A model generated the notes under the pieces. That model made no database searches and had not been told where the DNA came from. It worked only from the letters and a program-made list of their open reading frames with translations. From Pochonia chlamydosporia 170 (lineage: Eukaryota; Ascomycota; Sordariomycetes; Hypocreales; Clavicipitaceae), in assembly GCF_001653235.2 (NCBI RefSeq), contig NW_019154064.1, positions 1 to 64,000 of the forward strand: a stretch of DNA of 64,000 bases, written 5' to 3'. Made by a program: the position numbers and the translations under genes. Positions within the stretch are counted from its first letter, which is position 1. The number at the start of each line of letters is the position of its first letter. Shown piece after piece: positions 31,336 to 42,639 of the stretch.

Positions 31336-31810
31336 CTCCAGCCACGCCCCACTTATCTGGCATGCGGAAACCGGGCACCATCTAAAGAAGGTGCTCACCA
31401 CCACAATACCACTTTTCTGTCCTCTCGGTCGACACAACAGTGACAACACTGCTATTCGACCAATTCTTGATGTTTTTACTAGCCAAATTGGAATCTAAGA
31501 TTCAAGAAGCCGTTGAGCATATTGAGCGATTTCCCAGTGCTAAAATAACTACTGTGGCTGAAGAATTCGGCGTACCACAGAGTTGACGGCGTTACCGCCT
31601 CGCCGGTCGACTACCTCAGAAAGGCCACCCTGTAGTCAATTCAAAGCCCTCGCTTGCAGAAGGGAGGGCATTGTGCCGCTGTCCATCGCCTTGACAGAAT
31701 CAACCTTGTAGTACGACCAGAGCTCGTTACAGAGGCAGCCAATTACATACTCCGCGAGCCGACCCCTCTAGCCGAACGGGACGATCCCCCGGTGGTTGGT
31801 CTCAACTGCA
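31336..31810 (+). pseudogene. pogo-2 family 5' fragment with transposase N-terminus
   Basis: After a TA (31334-31335) the terminal repeat CTCCAGCCACGCCCCACTT and an imperfect form of the gcaccatct palindrome appear. From about 31480 the frame reads KLESKIQEAVEHIERFPSAK and ITTVAEEFGVPQS, followed by one in-frame stop. It then continues RRYRLAGRLPQKGHPVVNSK and on to YILREPTPLAERDDPPVVG, a psq plus CENP-B helix-turn-helix. The catalytic part is missing. Confidence 0.75.
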
Positions 31811-32362
31811 CTGCACAAGTACGATAAGAGGCTACAAAAGAAGCTTGACTCTAGCAGTGAACTTCGATGGTTTCATCGATCAGCAGGCTATTATAGGTCA
31901 AATTATGTCTGCATGGCTTGATCTGCTTAAGGATGTAGTAATACATAATTGCCTCAATATCGACATCAAGCAGCAAAGGATCATTGTTGAGATTTGAGAT
32001 CCAGTTTCTGCGTGGTTGATCAGCGTCATTTCGGTCGATACCCGGTGGTACACATGCACTGGCACAAGGACACGGACCCATACTGAAGTTATGCCGTGGC
32101 TTTGATGCATGCCTGTCAGTTGAAATGGGCATGATCCAATCGTTGCTAACAAGGATGATAGCCGATACGAACTACCGATGATCTTCGACGTCATTTAGAA
32201 TAATCTAGACTATTAGGTTCGCAACCGTCAGGTGAAAATAGCCTCGTTATCGTTGGTAGACTGCTTTATAGCTGATAGCTCTCGGCATAAAAGATGAATG
32301 CCCCGAGCTTACCCCCGGCCTTGTATATATCTACATAGGGTTTATATATCTGTATTGTTATT
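31811..32362. other. Esterase upstream region
   Basis: AT-rich, no coding signal. TATA-like elements (tatata) lie at about 32324-32350, shortly before the esterase ATG. Confidence 0.4.
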
Positions 32363-34405
32363 ATGAAGCATATTCTGTACCTCTGTTTTGCTGGGCTAGT
32401 TGTTGGTGACCGTATCAGATACGGCGACGACGTGCCTGTCATTACAGTAAAAAATGGGTCGTATGCCGGCATTTTCACCCCAAGATATCACCAAGACTTC
32501 TTTTTGGGGATTCCCTATGCAAAGGTATTTGGCTGATTAGTTCGCGGTGCCCGAAGTGCTTGAAACTAATCCTTTACAAGCCAGCCCAACGGTTTAGTGT
32601 AGCTGAACGCCTTAACCACAGCTGGAATGAGACACGTCCAGCCGCAGCCTACCCACCTCATTGCTACGGCTATGGGCCGGATAACATTGGGTATGAGATG
32701 TCAGAAGACTGCCTGTATCTCAACGTTGTTCGCCCTAGCAAAATATCAAAAGACGCTCAGCTGCCCGTCGCAATTTGGATTCATGGTGGAGGTCTAGTAG
32801 GTTGCGTCACTGCATTGGGTCTAGAGGTTTTAACTAACTTGACAAGTACATGGGTGGCTCAGCTGACAGACGATATAACCTCTCTTTTGTTGTTGAGCAA
32901 AGTGCACAGATGGGGAAGCCCATCATTGGTGTTAGTCTCAACTACCGACTCGTGGCATTTGGATTTCTAGGGGGCGAGGAGGCGCAAGCTGCTGGGGCAA
33001 CCAACATTGGATTTCGCGACCAGAGGCTTGCAATTGAATGGATCCATGAGAATATTAGGGCGTTCGGTGGTTCGCCTGAGAAGATCACCATCTGGGGCGA
33101 GAGCTCAGGGACTGAGAGCGTCACGGCCCAGGTTTTTGCATATAATGGTAAGTCCGTTAGAGTTTGTTCGTCTTGGATATGGCAACTCATTTATAACTCA
33201 TAGGGCAGCATAATGGTCTTTTCAGAGGTGCCATTGGCCAATCCGGATTCGGTGGAATTATCCCGCGACTTCCTGGAGGATACAATGCCACCGCCCTGCA
33301 ACAGGAACATTTTGACAACTTAGTTCGCAATGTCTCGACTTGTGCTTCCACTGTTGGCACCCCACACGCTTTGGAGTGCCTGCGTAACGCTGACTTCAGA
33401 GATATCAATGCAACCTTGTCGCAGATGCCGGCATTGACCTGGTCACCTGTCTTAGATGGTGATTTTCTTGCAGACTACAGTGCCAATCAGGTGTCGAATG
33501 GAAGATTTGCCCGAGTTCCCATCCTAATTGGGGCGAACTCTGATGAAGGTACAGGGTTCGGGTCTGGCAAAGGGCCAGACGGCGGGTCATTCAATACGGA
33601 CGACGATATTCGCGGAGCAATTCAGAATTTCATTTCTCCAACGGCTGGCATAAAAACCGGCAAATCCGTTGATGACCTTTTGGACCAAGCCCTTTACCTC
33701 TATCCTAATATTCAATCTGCGGGAATCCCAACTTTAAAAACATGGCCACATGTTTTGCAGCCAAACGATAATTTTACGCAATCGCTTGGTCTACAGTATC
33801 GACGAGGCAATGCATTTTTTGGTGATGTGTAGGTCAAGCGCAAAGAAGAAAAGTCTAAAGCTGACGACGTGAGTGCAGATACATGCACTACCTACGCCGA
33901 AGGGCAAATTTAGCATGGTCCCGGTACGGGCTTCCGTCGTTTGTCTATCGCTTCGATGTAACTGTAAATGGAAAGCCTGAGTTTACCGGGGCCACTCATT
34001 TTCAAGAGGTGCGTTGACATGCTTCAGAGTTTATATTGAGACATACCTTGAGCTAACGCAAGGCATTGAGCGCAGGTCGCTTTTGTATTTTACAATATTA
34101 ATGGAGATGCTTACACGGTAAATCCCTTTGGCGGTGATGATCATGCATATTCTAGGAAAGCTCGAGCTCTTGCCAAAGAAATTTCATCTATGTGGATCAA
34201 CTTCATTGTTGACCAGAATCCCAACGGGTATCAACATCAGAGCTGCGAGAGTGATAGGTGGCCCACGTTCGACCCTACAGATGGCGGAGGCGCGGGACGT
34301 GGTATTGTCTTCGAGCTGGACCATTTGTCGGTTGAATTAGATGATTGGAGAGCAGAGGGTATAAATTGGTTAATTCAAAACGACCTTGCGCTCATCGGGA
34401 ACTAA
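32363..34405 (+). CDS. Secreted type-B carboxylesterase/lipase, six exons
   Basis: Exons: 32363-32524, 32581-32796, 32847-33147, 33204-33828, 33879-34008 and 34076-34405. Introns are 50-67 nt and all phases close, giving 587 aa. An N-terminal signal peptide ([15 protein letters not shown]) implies secretion. Family blocks appear in order: [33 protein letters not shown] (oxyanion hole), [13 protein letters not shown] (nucleophile Ser in GESSG, where GESAG is usual), ANSDEGTGF (acid Glu) and a late His (GATHFQE). The C-terminal [12 protein letters not shown] and WPTF region is also typical. It would hydrolyse carboxylic esters outside the cell. I see no frame damage. An LTR-B relic lies 195 bp downstream. 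Confidence 0.88.
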
Positions 34406-34599
34406 GACCATGGCTCTCCATAATTTTGATATCGGGTCGCATTGGATTGTTTCGTCCGTTCACCTAATGTAACTGCACACTTTGGCGACGAGAGAGGATA
34501 CGCGTCACAGCTTGTCTCATTCCTTGTTGATCATTCCGATAAATGTGAATAAAACCCAAGATAAACCAAGATTATGTGATTGACTAGGTCCAAGGGTAG

Positions 34600-34813
34600 T
34601 GCCACGTTATGAGAGTCATTGTTAGCTGTGTCTTATTGGCACCCAGCAAAGTCAGTCCAATATTCGTTGTCCTTTTACTCTAGCCAGAGGGATTCATGTC
34701 ATTTATCTCTGTTCGGAAAGATATTCCAGCCTTTCAACCTTCTGATATCTGATGACCTCTAGCAATTACACCAAATCAGCTAGTTCAATCAACAGGGGCA
34801 GCCTTATCCGACA
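34600..34813 (-). mobile_element. LTR-B relic (old solo LTR), minus strand
   Basis: Read on the minus strand it begins TGTCGGATAAGGCTGCC and ends ataacgtggca. It matches LTR-B in several blocks (tgttgattgaac, atatcagaagg, aaatgac.tgaatccctctggc). The flanks ggtag/ggatg are not a clean duplication, so the copy is old. Confidence 0.7.
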
Positions 34814-34880
34814 GGATGCGCCTCCCGTTGGACTCGCACCACGGCATCATCCACACGAATCGAAGCATACTTGGGACTTA

Positions 34881-34961
34881 CAGTGGGGGGTAATAAGTAT
34901 TTGGCCACCTTTAGGTCATATCGGTACAAAGGGGTGGGCAAATACTTATTACCACAGACTG
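34881..34961. mobile_element. 81-bp Tc1/mariner-like MITE
   Basis: A nearly complete hairpin: left CAGTGGGGGGTAATAAGTAT and right, reversed, CAGTCTGTGGTAATAAGTAT. The 23-bp arms have 3-4 mismatches. It is flanked by TA on both sides (34879-34880 and 34962-34963). The CAGT start, TA duplication and tiny size fit a non-autonomous Tc1/mariner derivative. Confidence 0.8.
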
Positions 34962-34963
34962 TA

Positions 34964-36841
34964 ATTAGTGATGGAGCTGACTACATGGCGTAAATTGCTC
35001 ATGGCAACCAGCATGAGGTTCGATATCTGTGACCGCCTGGCCAATTGCGCGCATTTGCGAGCACACCAGGATGACACCAGTGCAACCCCCCATGCACTCC
35101 GCGGATGAAACTCGAATCCTTCTCATCGCGAGCACAGAGCCAATCCTTCCATTTCATCGAATCCATACTGCGGTTCGAATCGTGCTACCATTGCGGTGTC
35201 GTACGACGTTTCTCTATGCTCGTATCGTTTGGAGTCCGTGCCCTGTGATTGCGCCAATAGCTTCCGGTGAATGACTGCCGAGCATCACAGGCAACAGGGG
35301 TCCCATCCCCCAGATGTTTTTAAAGTACAAAGGTGGATTACTAACAGTTGTTTCATGTGGCTCGTCAAAGATTATGCATTATTTGCGACACTTGATTTTC
35401 TACTTGAAAGAGTGGAATCATACGAATAAATACTTTAGAACACTGTACTACTACCTTACAGGCAGTAGTATTTGCTGTTGCCTCTCAGGCAATGGCATAC
35501 TCTTCTTGCTTTAAATGAGCGACTTGATCTTAACAAGTATTGTCTTCTACCCCGAAGATGCTCGATATTTCATATCCTGTCCCACTTGGTGGGGTGCGGA
35601 GGATATACTTATTCCCATGACGGATAAGCCTGGCATGAATATAGCCTCAGTTCGGACGGTATCCGAAGGGTTCTCGCTAGAGCTTGCCATGCCGGTGATG
35701 AGGATAGCCTGCCGGCCCACCAGACTTTCTGATATGAGGACACACATGCGTTGATTGTGGGCCGATTTCAACAGCAAATCCCTGTTGCAACTTTCTGCCG
35801 GTCCGATGGATCCGGTAGACCGTAGACCAGTGACACAAGCCCGTTGATATGGGGAATCGGAACGTCTTAGTATGGAACGTACCATGCTTCAAGTAAACCA
35901 GGAAAAACTTCAAGGATATCAGGACATCCTTTTGAAATCCGGAATGCTTGCTTCTCTTACGCCAGAATTTGAAATGTCTTGAAGAGTCCTCAAGGCGAAA
36001 TACGACGGTACCACACATGACGTAGAGATGGCTGAGCCCTTGGCCCAATACAAAAGTTCCAACGCACGAGGAACATGGTGGCAATGGCGGCCAACAAATG
36101 GGTGTCATATTTTATCCAAAGGAGTGAAACCCTTTGCAGGTGTACAGTATGCCTCTGGAGTCAGTACTGCTACTACATCTCAGTAAGACGGCAGTGGTTG
36201 CATACTGATTGGGTTCCTAGGGTCTGTTCATTTTGAGTGAGTGACTTGATCAGGTCTTAATGGTTTCCGATGGCTTAGCCTAGTATTAAACGGAATAGAA
36301 TTTATGTTGGCCGCGGTGACAAAACCTCAGAGGGTAACAGCCGGTTGCAGCCGTAGACTTGCTGAGGGACACCGCGGAACACCGTAAGTAAGGCAATGAG
36401 GGAAGTCGGTTGATATTGCATTGGGAATCATACGATTCCTGAGAGAAGACCAGCTCCCCACCTGAGAACGAACACGCCCAATGTCGTACCAGCAAACTCT
36501 CCACTTCCAACTCGGCACCATTCAAGTCGGTGAGCCTGTTCCTAGACCTCAACACATGACCACCCCGGACAAATGAGCGGCTAGTATGGACAAGTGCAGT
36601 AACTCGCGAAGCAAGCCTGCCTGCGGAACACAATTATCTCCAGATCTGATAAATACGAATGCTCTAGGATGGCATAACCGGAGCTCAAAAAGGAAGGTGA
36701 AACAAAGAACTCCGCCACAGAACGCATCATCTCGAGTTTCCTTGAAGCGTGACATTCCGAAATCTACAAAAATGACTCGCTTTGCTGAAAACGGCCTTAT
36801 GAAAGAGATATCATATTTCATTGTGCCCAAGGTTGAAAGTC
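34964..36841. other. Spacer, no gene recognised
   Basis: At 35440-35515 there are two short palindromes (tactaccttacaggcagtag and tgcctctcaggca) resembling the stem in LTR-A, but no LTR ends were found. Minus-strand frames at 35547-36108 have no recognisable domain. 36560-36841 is upstream of the M20 gene. Confidence 0.4.
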
Positions 36842-38573
36842 ATGATGCATCGAAACATACTCTTTACCCTTGCTATTGCCCCTATTTGCCTCGCCAACAA
36901 CCAAAGCAGTCTCAATGCCGACATCTTCGCCGCTATCGACAAGAGAGAGGCGCAACTAGCTCAGATGAACCGAGAGGTATGAACGTCTTCGAATCCTTTC
37001 GAAGCCTATGTACTCTCTCTGATACGAGCCGCAGATCTTGGAGCATCCTGAGCTTGCATACAACGAAGTCTACGCTCACGAGATACTTACATCCTTCCTC
37101 AAAGGGCAAGGCTTCAATGTAACCCGCAAGGCGTACAATATTAGCACAGCATTTGTGGCAGAATATGAAAACGGGCCTGGGAAATCAGTGTCTTTCAATG
37201 CTGAGTACGATGCCTTGAAGGGAATGGGGCACTCGTGCGGCCATAACTTGATAGCCACATCAGGTGTTGCCGCTGCTATCGGTGTTAAACATGCCTTGGA
37301 ATACCTAGGTGTACAGGGGCGAGTAGTGTATGATTATTGGAAGAGCCTCACCAAAGTATTTCTATGCTTACGCGTGTAAAGACTTCTCGGAACACCAGCG
37401 GAAGAGACCGGCGGTGGTAAGATCCGATTGCTCGAGGCTGGGGCCTACGACGGACTTGATTGCAGTCTCATGGCTCATCCTACCGAATCATATACTTCAT
37501 TCTGTAGGACATCGGCTGCATGGGCAGCCAACGTGACCTGGACCGGCTGTAAGTAACTTGAGCGGATGAAGACGTGGGGTTGGCGATGGAGACAATCAGC
37601 TAATATTAGCTGACACTAGATGGTGCACACGCCGGTGGAGCTCCATGGCTCGGGCGCAACGCGATGGACGGGTTCGTAACGGCGTACACATCGACAGGCT
37701 TATATCGTCAACAGCTTCAGCCATCAGATAGGATTCATCATATTATGTCGGAAAGCTCCCAGCTGGTGAACGTCATTCCAGATCTCGCCCAGAGTCAATG
37801 GCAAGTCCGCGGTCCGTCGAGGTTTGCCAACATCTAACCCCTCCATATGTAGACCTCTGGTGAGTCTGGTTGGTTCTGACACTATGCACATAATAGGAAG
37901 CGCCGCGATGTCGTGGTAAATCACGTTCGTGAGATAATAGAATCCTCAGCAAAAGCAACCAACACATCTGTGAAAATTGAACCGTCAGTGAATTCTTCGT
38001 TGCCCATACCCCTTGTATCGAGTCCTTTGTTGACGACCCGTATTAGCACTTTGGATTACTGGGAGGTTCAATCTAATGCGGCCTTGTCTCGTACATACTA
38101 CCGACTCTTGATGAAGAATTTCGATCCTTCAAAAGACCCAAAAACGGCAAACTTCACAAATCCTGATGTCGAAGAGGAGATTTACCGGATCGGGGGCGGA
38201 GGTGGGACAACGGATCAGGTATGGCAACCTGTGCTACTAGGCGAAATGAGCAGCCTCGACTAATATGATGTCAACCAGGGAAATGTCTCTTTCAAGCTGC
38301 CTTCTATTCACGTTACATACCCAATCAGTGCCACTGCCTCACCGCACAACGTTGCCTTTAGAGCCGCAGCAGCCACGGTATGTTTTCAAGTCTACTAATA
38401 TACGTGTAATCATGCGCCGTTGACGCTTCCACGTCATATAGGATTTTGCCTTTGTTCAAGCTATTAGAACAGCTAAGATACTCGCGCTGACTGGAGTGGA
38501 AGTCTTGCGCAATGAAACACTAGCGCGTGAGATATGGAAGGAATTCAAACGACAAGAGGCTACACCGATCTAA
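36842..38573 (+). CDS. Secreted M20-family peptidase/amidohydrolase, seven exons
   Basis: Exons: 36842-36976, 37035-37327, 37382-37548, 37620-37821, 37897-38218, 38279-38377 and 38442-38573. Every phase closes, giving 404 aa. The N-terminal ILFTLAIAPICLA is a signal peptide. Family blocks: HPELAYNEVYAH, VSFNAEYDALKGMGHSCGHN (metal-site Asp/Cys/His), LLGTPAEETGGGK (catalytic Glu pair), DCSLMAHP, AHAGGAPWLGRNAMDGF (dimerisation-domain loop) and GTTDQGNVSFKLPSIH. The order matches M20D amidohydrolases, which hydrolyse N-acyl amino acids or peptides with a di-metal centre. Exon 4 must be joined to exon 5 across 37822-37896 (gtttgc to ataatag) to keep the frame; a shorter alternative within it would break the frame. 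A solo LTR begins six bases after the stop. Confidence 0.85.
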
Positions 38574-38579
38574 AGTCTG

Positions 38580-38829
38580 TGTCGCATATCAGGCTTACAC
38601 TGAATCGCAGCTCACGGAAACTGAGACATTGATATCAGCAACAGCAGCTGCCTGCCAGGCAGCTGCTACTGCCTAAACTGGCAGAAGGTTTCTTTTGTGT
38701 ATAAAGAGCTGCACGGGAACCGTCCAGCTCTTAATGGAGTTCTTGCTCCTCAGATAATTCTCACTCAATACAATTGCCACTTTCGGCGCAGTCATACTCG
38801 ATCTCATGTGACCTCAACGTTGTCTGACA
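38580..38829. mobile_element. LTR-D solo LTR, 250 bp, duplication GTCTG
   Basis: TGTCGCATATC...TTGTCTGACA with TG/CA ends and a perfect 5-bp duplication GTCTG at 38575-38579 and 38830-38834. It contains a Gln-codon-like palindrome (gcagctgcctgccaggcagctgc) near 38646 and a tataaa at 38700. Insertion is immediately behind the M20 stop codon, so the LTR now supplies the 3' end of that transcript. Confidence 0.92.
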
Positions 38830-38859
38830 GTCTGTGTAGGTGGCGATTCTGGCGAAGGC

Positions 38860-39635
38860 AATGTAATGTAATGTAATTTATTTACGCCCGGAGGGATTAC
38901 AACATCCCTAAAGGGCCATAACGATGCGCTATTTGCTTATTCTACCCTGTAAGCTGTACACCTAAAGCCCAACAATGGTTTCCTTCCTTGGCACCTGCAG
39001 CCTCATTTCACCAACTGACAGTCCTGCCCTGGGGTCATTCCCCCCGAGTGCCCAGCATCCCATCTTCGGCAGCTGGAGCTTGGTCGGTCAGTGCGAGGTT
39101 GCACGATTAGGATGTTACGCTGATTCCAGTCCACTCGTCCAGTTCATCGCAGATTCGCCTGCTCATCTGTCCGCATCCAGCCTTCCTGTTGCCACTGCAA
39201 ACTTGATCGTCGTTCGGACAGCCGCCATGTCAGGCTTCCATCCCTCGCCATCCGACTCAGACTTGCCTCCAAGAAAGAAAGACAAGTTTCCCATCTTAGT
39301 CCGCTTGTATCGTATCATGCCCTCCCTCTCCGAGTTCCACCGTGTGCACCGAAACAGGAAATGCTCGACTGTTTCTGCTGCTTGGCCGCAGCTGCATTGG
39401 TCCGTACTCGTAGCCCTGATACTGTGCATGTACCTGTTGAGCCTGCACTTTCCTGTTCGTAATTGTATCAGTATTCTGGACTCCTTAGCATCCAGAGCGT
39501 CATAGATAGCCCGCGTGTGCTTGCCCGGAAGTGCTATGTCAATCCGTCGTGAATGCCGTCCTACCCGGATGGGTATCCTTTCCCGCTGCTGTTGCTGGTG
39601 ACCGAACAGCAGCCTCGTTCTCGTAGGCGAGATAA
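38860..39635 (-). mobile_element. LINE-1 family 3' end, copy 2
   Basis: Reverse complement of 970-1723: the ORF2 end ([20 protein letters not shown] ... [13 protein letters not shown]), 3' UTR and the same pentamer tail, here aatgtaatgtaatgtaa at 38860. It is 5'-truncated near 39635. Coding differences from copy 1 are few. It lies 30 bp from LTR-D. Confidence 0.88.
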
Positions 39636-39764
39636 TGGGACTTCAGTATGAAACAATACCGTAGTGCCTTCGTTATAATGCAGCCAATGAGTTTGATCAA
39701 AGCCGTAGGTTACCTAGAATTAACTTGGGAGAACATTTTTAACCTTTTCTAAAATAGCCGACAT

Positions 39765-40262
39765 GAGCGAGGTGCTTCGGAACTTATCCCTTGACCACTC
39801 CAACTCCGTCCCTTCCAGAAACACTACCTTGGGCGCATTGTGCGGGCTTACTCGTGGGCCATTATCCGTCGGCAGAAGCCACAGCAAGCACTCATTGATC
39901 AGGCTTGCAGCATTGGCCACTCGATGAGCAAACGGCGACCGACAGGCCTCACAGCTGAACAAACGGCGTCTGTCGCATCAGATCACCGTGTTCGACGGCT
40001 TACAGTCCAGTTGCGGAAATCGCACCGAGGTTCTGAACAGCACAAAAAGACCCACCGCGAGTTGCGATCGTTAAAGCAGAAGCTAAAAAGGGAACTCAAA
40101 CAGAAGATTCGAGATGACTGGACAGACGAACGGGCCGTGGACGATATTGAACGTCAGCTGCAAGGGATTGGCTTTGCAAAACCAATGGAGGACGACGCCA
40201 TCCGTCCTCAGAGACCGGCACAAAAGCTGCTGGTCGAAACACTTACAGCTCCTGTTGCCTAA
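39765..40262 (+). pseudogene. FluG/DUF3435-like (tyrosine-recombinase family) C-terminal fragment
   Basis: Reads SEVLRNLSLDHSNSV, then after a frameshift near 39810 RPFQKHYLGRIVRAYSWAI, QQALIDQACSIGHSMSKRRP and TGLTAEQTASVASD. A basic helix ending DDWTDERAVDDIERQLQG completes it. This is the pattern of the C-terminal part of fungal FluG/DUF3435 proteins, the family containing the captain recombinases of Starship giant transposons. The catalytic domain, which would lie upstream, is not present, so captain status cannot be judged. The right end abuts a LINE fragment. Confidence 0.55.
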
Positions 40263-40278
40263 ACAACATCTTGATGCC

Positions 40279-41484
40279 TCAGACTACATGCAAGAGCACG
40301 TTGTTCTCGGAGGCAGGTATCCAAACGATGAGCAATCCGTTCCCCTTCTTCCACAATCTATTGATCTCTCCATAGATGATCTGGATGTGTTCCTGGCCTG
40401 ATTGCTGTCGGGGGTTTCGCAGGCTGAGGGCCATTGCCTTATTCGTCGTCAAAAGTGCTATACGTCGGCGGCGGACGTTTGGCAGCGATCTCAGGGCATG
40501 TGCCATTGCAGCTAGCTCGCCTGAATACGGGTTCTGTTCGTTTCTCGGGCCAATGGTGATAGAGAACGCTTGACTCCTTGGATCCGCCCTGCCTTTTACC
40601 TTGATATGTGCCACTCCTCCCACGCCGACCAGTCCGTTGCGAGCCGAGCTGCTGACGGCCACACCGACATCCCAGGTCCCCTCAATCCCCTTGCTCATGT
40701 CTTCATATTGAATGGCCTCCATTCGTTTATCCCAGGGCGCCAAAGCGAACGGTTGAATAGATTCGATTTCCGATAGCGGTATCTCCTTCAGTCTGCATGC
40801 TACTTGGTGAAACGGCGATCGGTAGGACTGGTAGAATTTCCGCACACGGGCTGTTATCCTGTGAAGGGGATTTGTTTTCGGCAAAGTGTGAATGTCAATC
40901 CAAAGTTTTATCGCTCGTTTCCAAAGTCGCTCTCGCGTGGTCGGGATAGCTGCCTCCGCTTCTGCAATGCTTGTCGCAACTGTGAGAAACGATCCCACGA
41001 TCGCCTGAGCTCCCACTCTCTGGACGCGATTGATGGGTGCCATATTCCTGTATTTATAAGCATGCATCTAGATATTCGAAGCATAGTCTACCACGGGGGC
41101 GACCGTAGCCGAAAATAACTGTCGCGCAGTTGACCCCGACAGTCCCTTGAGTCTCCTCAGTTCTAATGCTGCTTCTAGACCCTTTGATGCTGCTCTTGCG
41201 ATGTGTTGCTTATACTTCAGTTGGGAATCCATAACTAGCCCCAGAATCTTAACGTGGTCCTTGGGATAAATATCTTGGCCTTTGATTGTGAAAGGTTCAT
41301 TGCAGACTTTATTTATATTCTTCGTAAAATGAATGATTGCCGTTCTGTCTGTCTTGAACGTCGCTCCGCTTCTTTGCTCCCACTCCAAGGCGCTGTTTAT
41401 AATGTCTTGCAATTTGGCGCGGTTGAGTTGTACTGTCGGGTTACGTATTGTTCTGAGCAAAAGTACGTTCCTCTGCATCAACAC
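40279..41484 (-). pseudogene. LINE-1-related ORF2 fragment (RT thumb and RNase H) with one nonsense codon
   Basis: Two consecutive minus-strand segments are in the same frame and separated only by TAG at 41068-41070. The upstream part (41484-41071) has FKTDRTAIIHFTK, DHVKILGLVMDSQLKYKQHI and LFSATVAPVVDYASNI, the thumb/connection region after reverse transcriptase. The downstream part has KYRNMAPINRVQRVGAQAIV and an RNase H-like domain (GLVGVGGVAHI, YSGELAAMAHALRSLP, IALLTTNKAM, LIVWIPASENN). Related copies read W at the stop position (TGG to TAG). Both ends are truncated: LTR-C sequence on the right, the DUF3435 fragment on the left. Confidence 0.85.
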
Positions 41485-41498
41485 ACATTCAAATAATA

Positions 41499-41590
41499 TG
41501 TAAGTGGTACGGGGCTTATGCGGCCAGAAGCGTACTGGGAGACCAACAAATTGATTGCATTGAAGAACGAGAGTTTATTACAATGTACGA
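41499..41590 (+). repeat. LTR-C 5' fragment
   Basis: TGTAAGTGGTACGGGGCTTA and gaccaacaaattgattgcat match the reversed LTR-C copies at 54128-54350 and 62995-63233. The similarity fades after about 41590. Confidence 0.65.
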
Positions 41591-41925
41591 ATTCCTCGCT
41601 CAAAACCGTGAAAACGCTATGGCACCTTGTCTCGAGGTCTCCGAACATCCCCAACGAATGCATGGAAATTGGACGGCCTGTCCCTACTTTCCACCCGCTG
41701 GAGGTCACAAACTGTGGATTATTGGCGATTTGAAACATAACCGTCAAATGTGATCCCTGAATATTGGCATACAACAAGGTCAAGCTTCTGTTGACCGACT
41801 GTGTCGGGGGGACAGGCCAATCAGGATTTGGATGCGGCCCGAGACTAATCCCCCAGTAAAGCTTATGGAGAAATTCAGGTAAAATGCAGGCATGATACCT
41901 GGCAAACGCCACCTGATAGTGGTAA

Positions 41926-42633
41926 ATGCAGGCAAATACCCCTCCCAGTTGGAACAAACCCAGGACCTTCCAAACAAGCACCTGCACCGGGAGAGTCAAC
42001 ATTGAAGCTGAAGCATGCCGTCAAATCCAGAAAGACATTTTTTGGACGGGGCTACGGACAAAGCCCGACTTTGTTGCCCTTGGTCTGGCACTACAGGAAA
42101 ATTCTGGCCATCTCGAAGCTTTGGAGCTCGACTTCATCGACTGGGACTTGGTAAAGAAACACTGGGACGACTTGGGCAATGATGTTGGAGACGTCTTCAA
42201 ATCCGCGTTGAGAGTACGCCCTTGCTCAACTAAGCTTCGATTTCCGACACTACAAAAACGGTCTCTCTCTGGCCTTGATCTAACATCATCCTTCCGTGGA
42301 ATTGCTTCTGCTTTGAATCCTGTGTCACTCCGGTCAATAGCTCTTCGCCGATGTTCTGGCTGGGAGCTGCTTCTAGAACACTTGACGGGGCCAAGCCATT
42401 CACTAAGCATAACATCATTGGAGGTATATCAGCCTTTCGGGATTGCGAGTCTCCCGAGGAACCACAAACTAGAGCATTCCAGGACAACTCACGAGTACGG
42501 CATCACCAGAGTCTTCGGTGTTCTTGTGACCGGCGAATCTGGTGGCGTGATTCTCTGCGAGAGCCGTTGCAAAGAGCCTCAAGCCCCTATAAACGACGGC
42601 CACACCACTCAGTACAATGCTTGTCTTCCATGA
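41926..42633 (+). pseudogene. Fragment of an unrecognised leucine-rich fungal protein
   Basis: Reads IFWTGLRTKPDFVALGLALQ, NSGHLEALELDFIDWDLVKK, LRFPTLQKRSLSGLDLTS and LNPVSLRSIALRRCSGWELL. The spacing of leucines resembles LRR/F-box-like fungal proteins. From about 42440 the frame turns into sequence with no pattern (QPFGIASLPRNHKLEHSRT), while another frame continues EEPQTRAF, suggesting a frameshift. Function unknown. Confidence 0.4.
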
Positions 42634-42639
42634 CGATCG

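Noticed and set aside
33821..33880. Stop after NAFFGDV ending the esterase
   Set aside because: A donor (gtaggt) and an acceptor (gtgcag) at 33829-33878 remove the stop and join the expected C-terminal domain in phase.
37822..37896. Premature stop making the M20 gene a pseudogene
   Set aside because: The stop lies in a good intron (gtttgc to ataatag) whose removal restores phase and the family sequence.
38646..38670. Rho-independent style terminator hairpin after the M20 gene
   Set aside because: The palindrome lies inside the solo LTR of a eukaryote; bacterial terminator logic does not apply.
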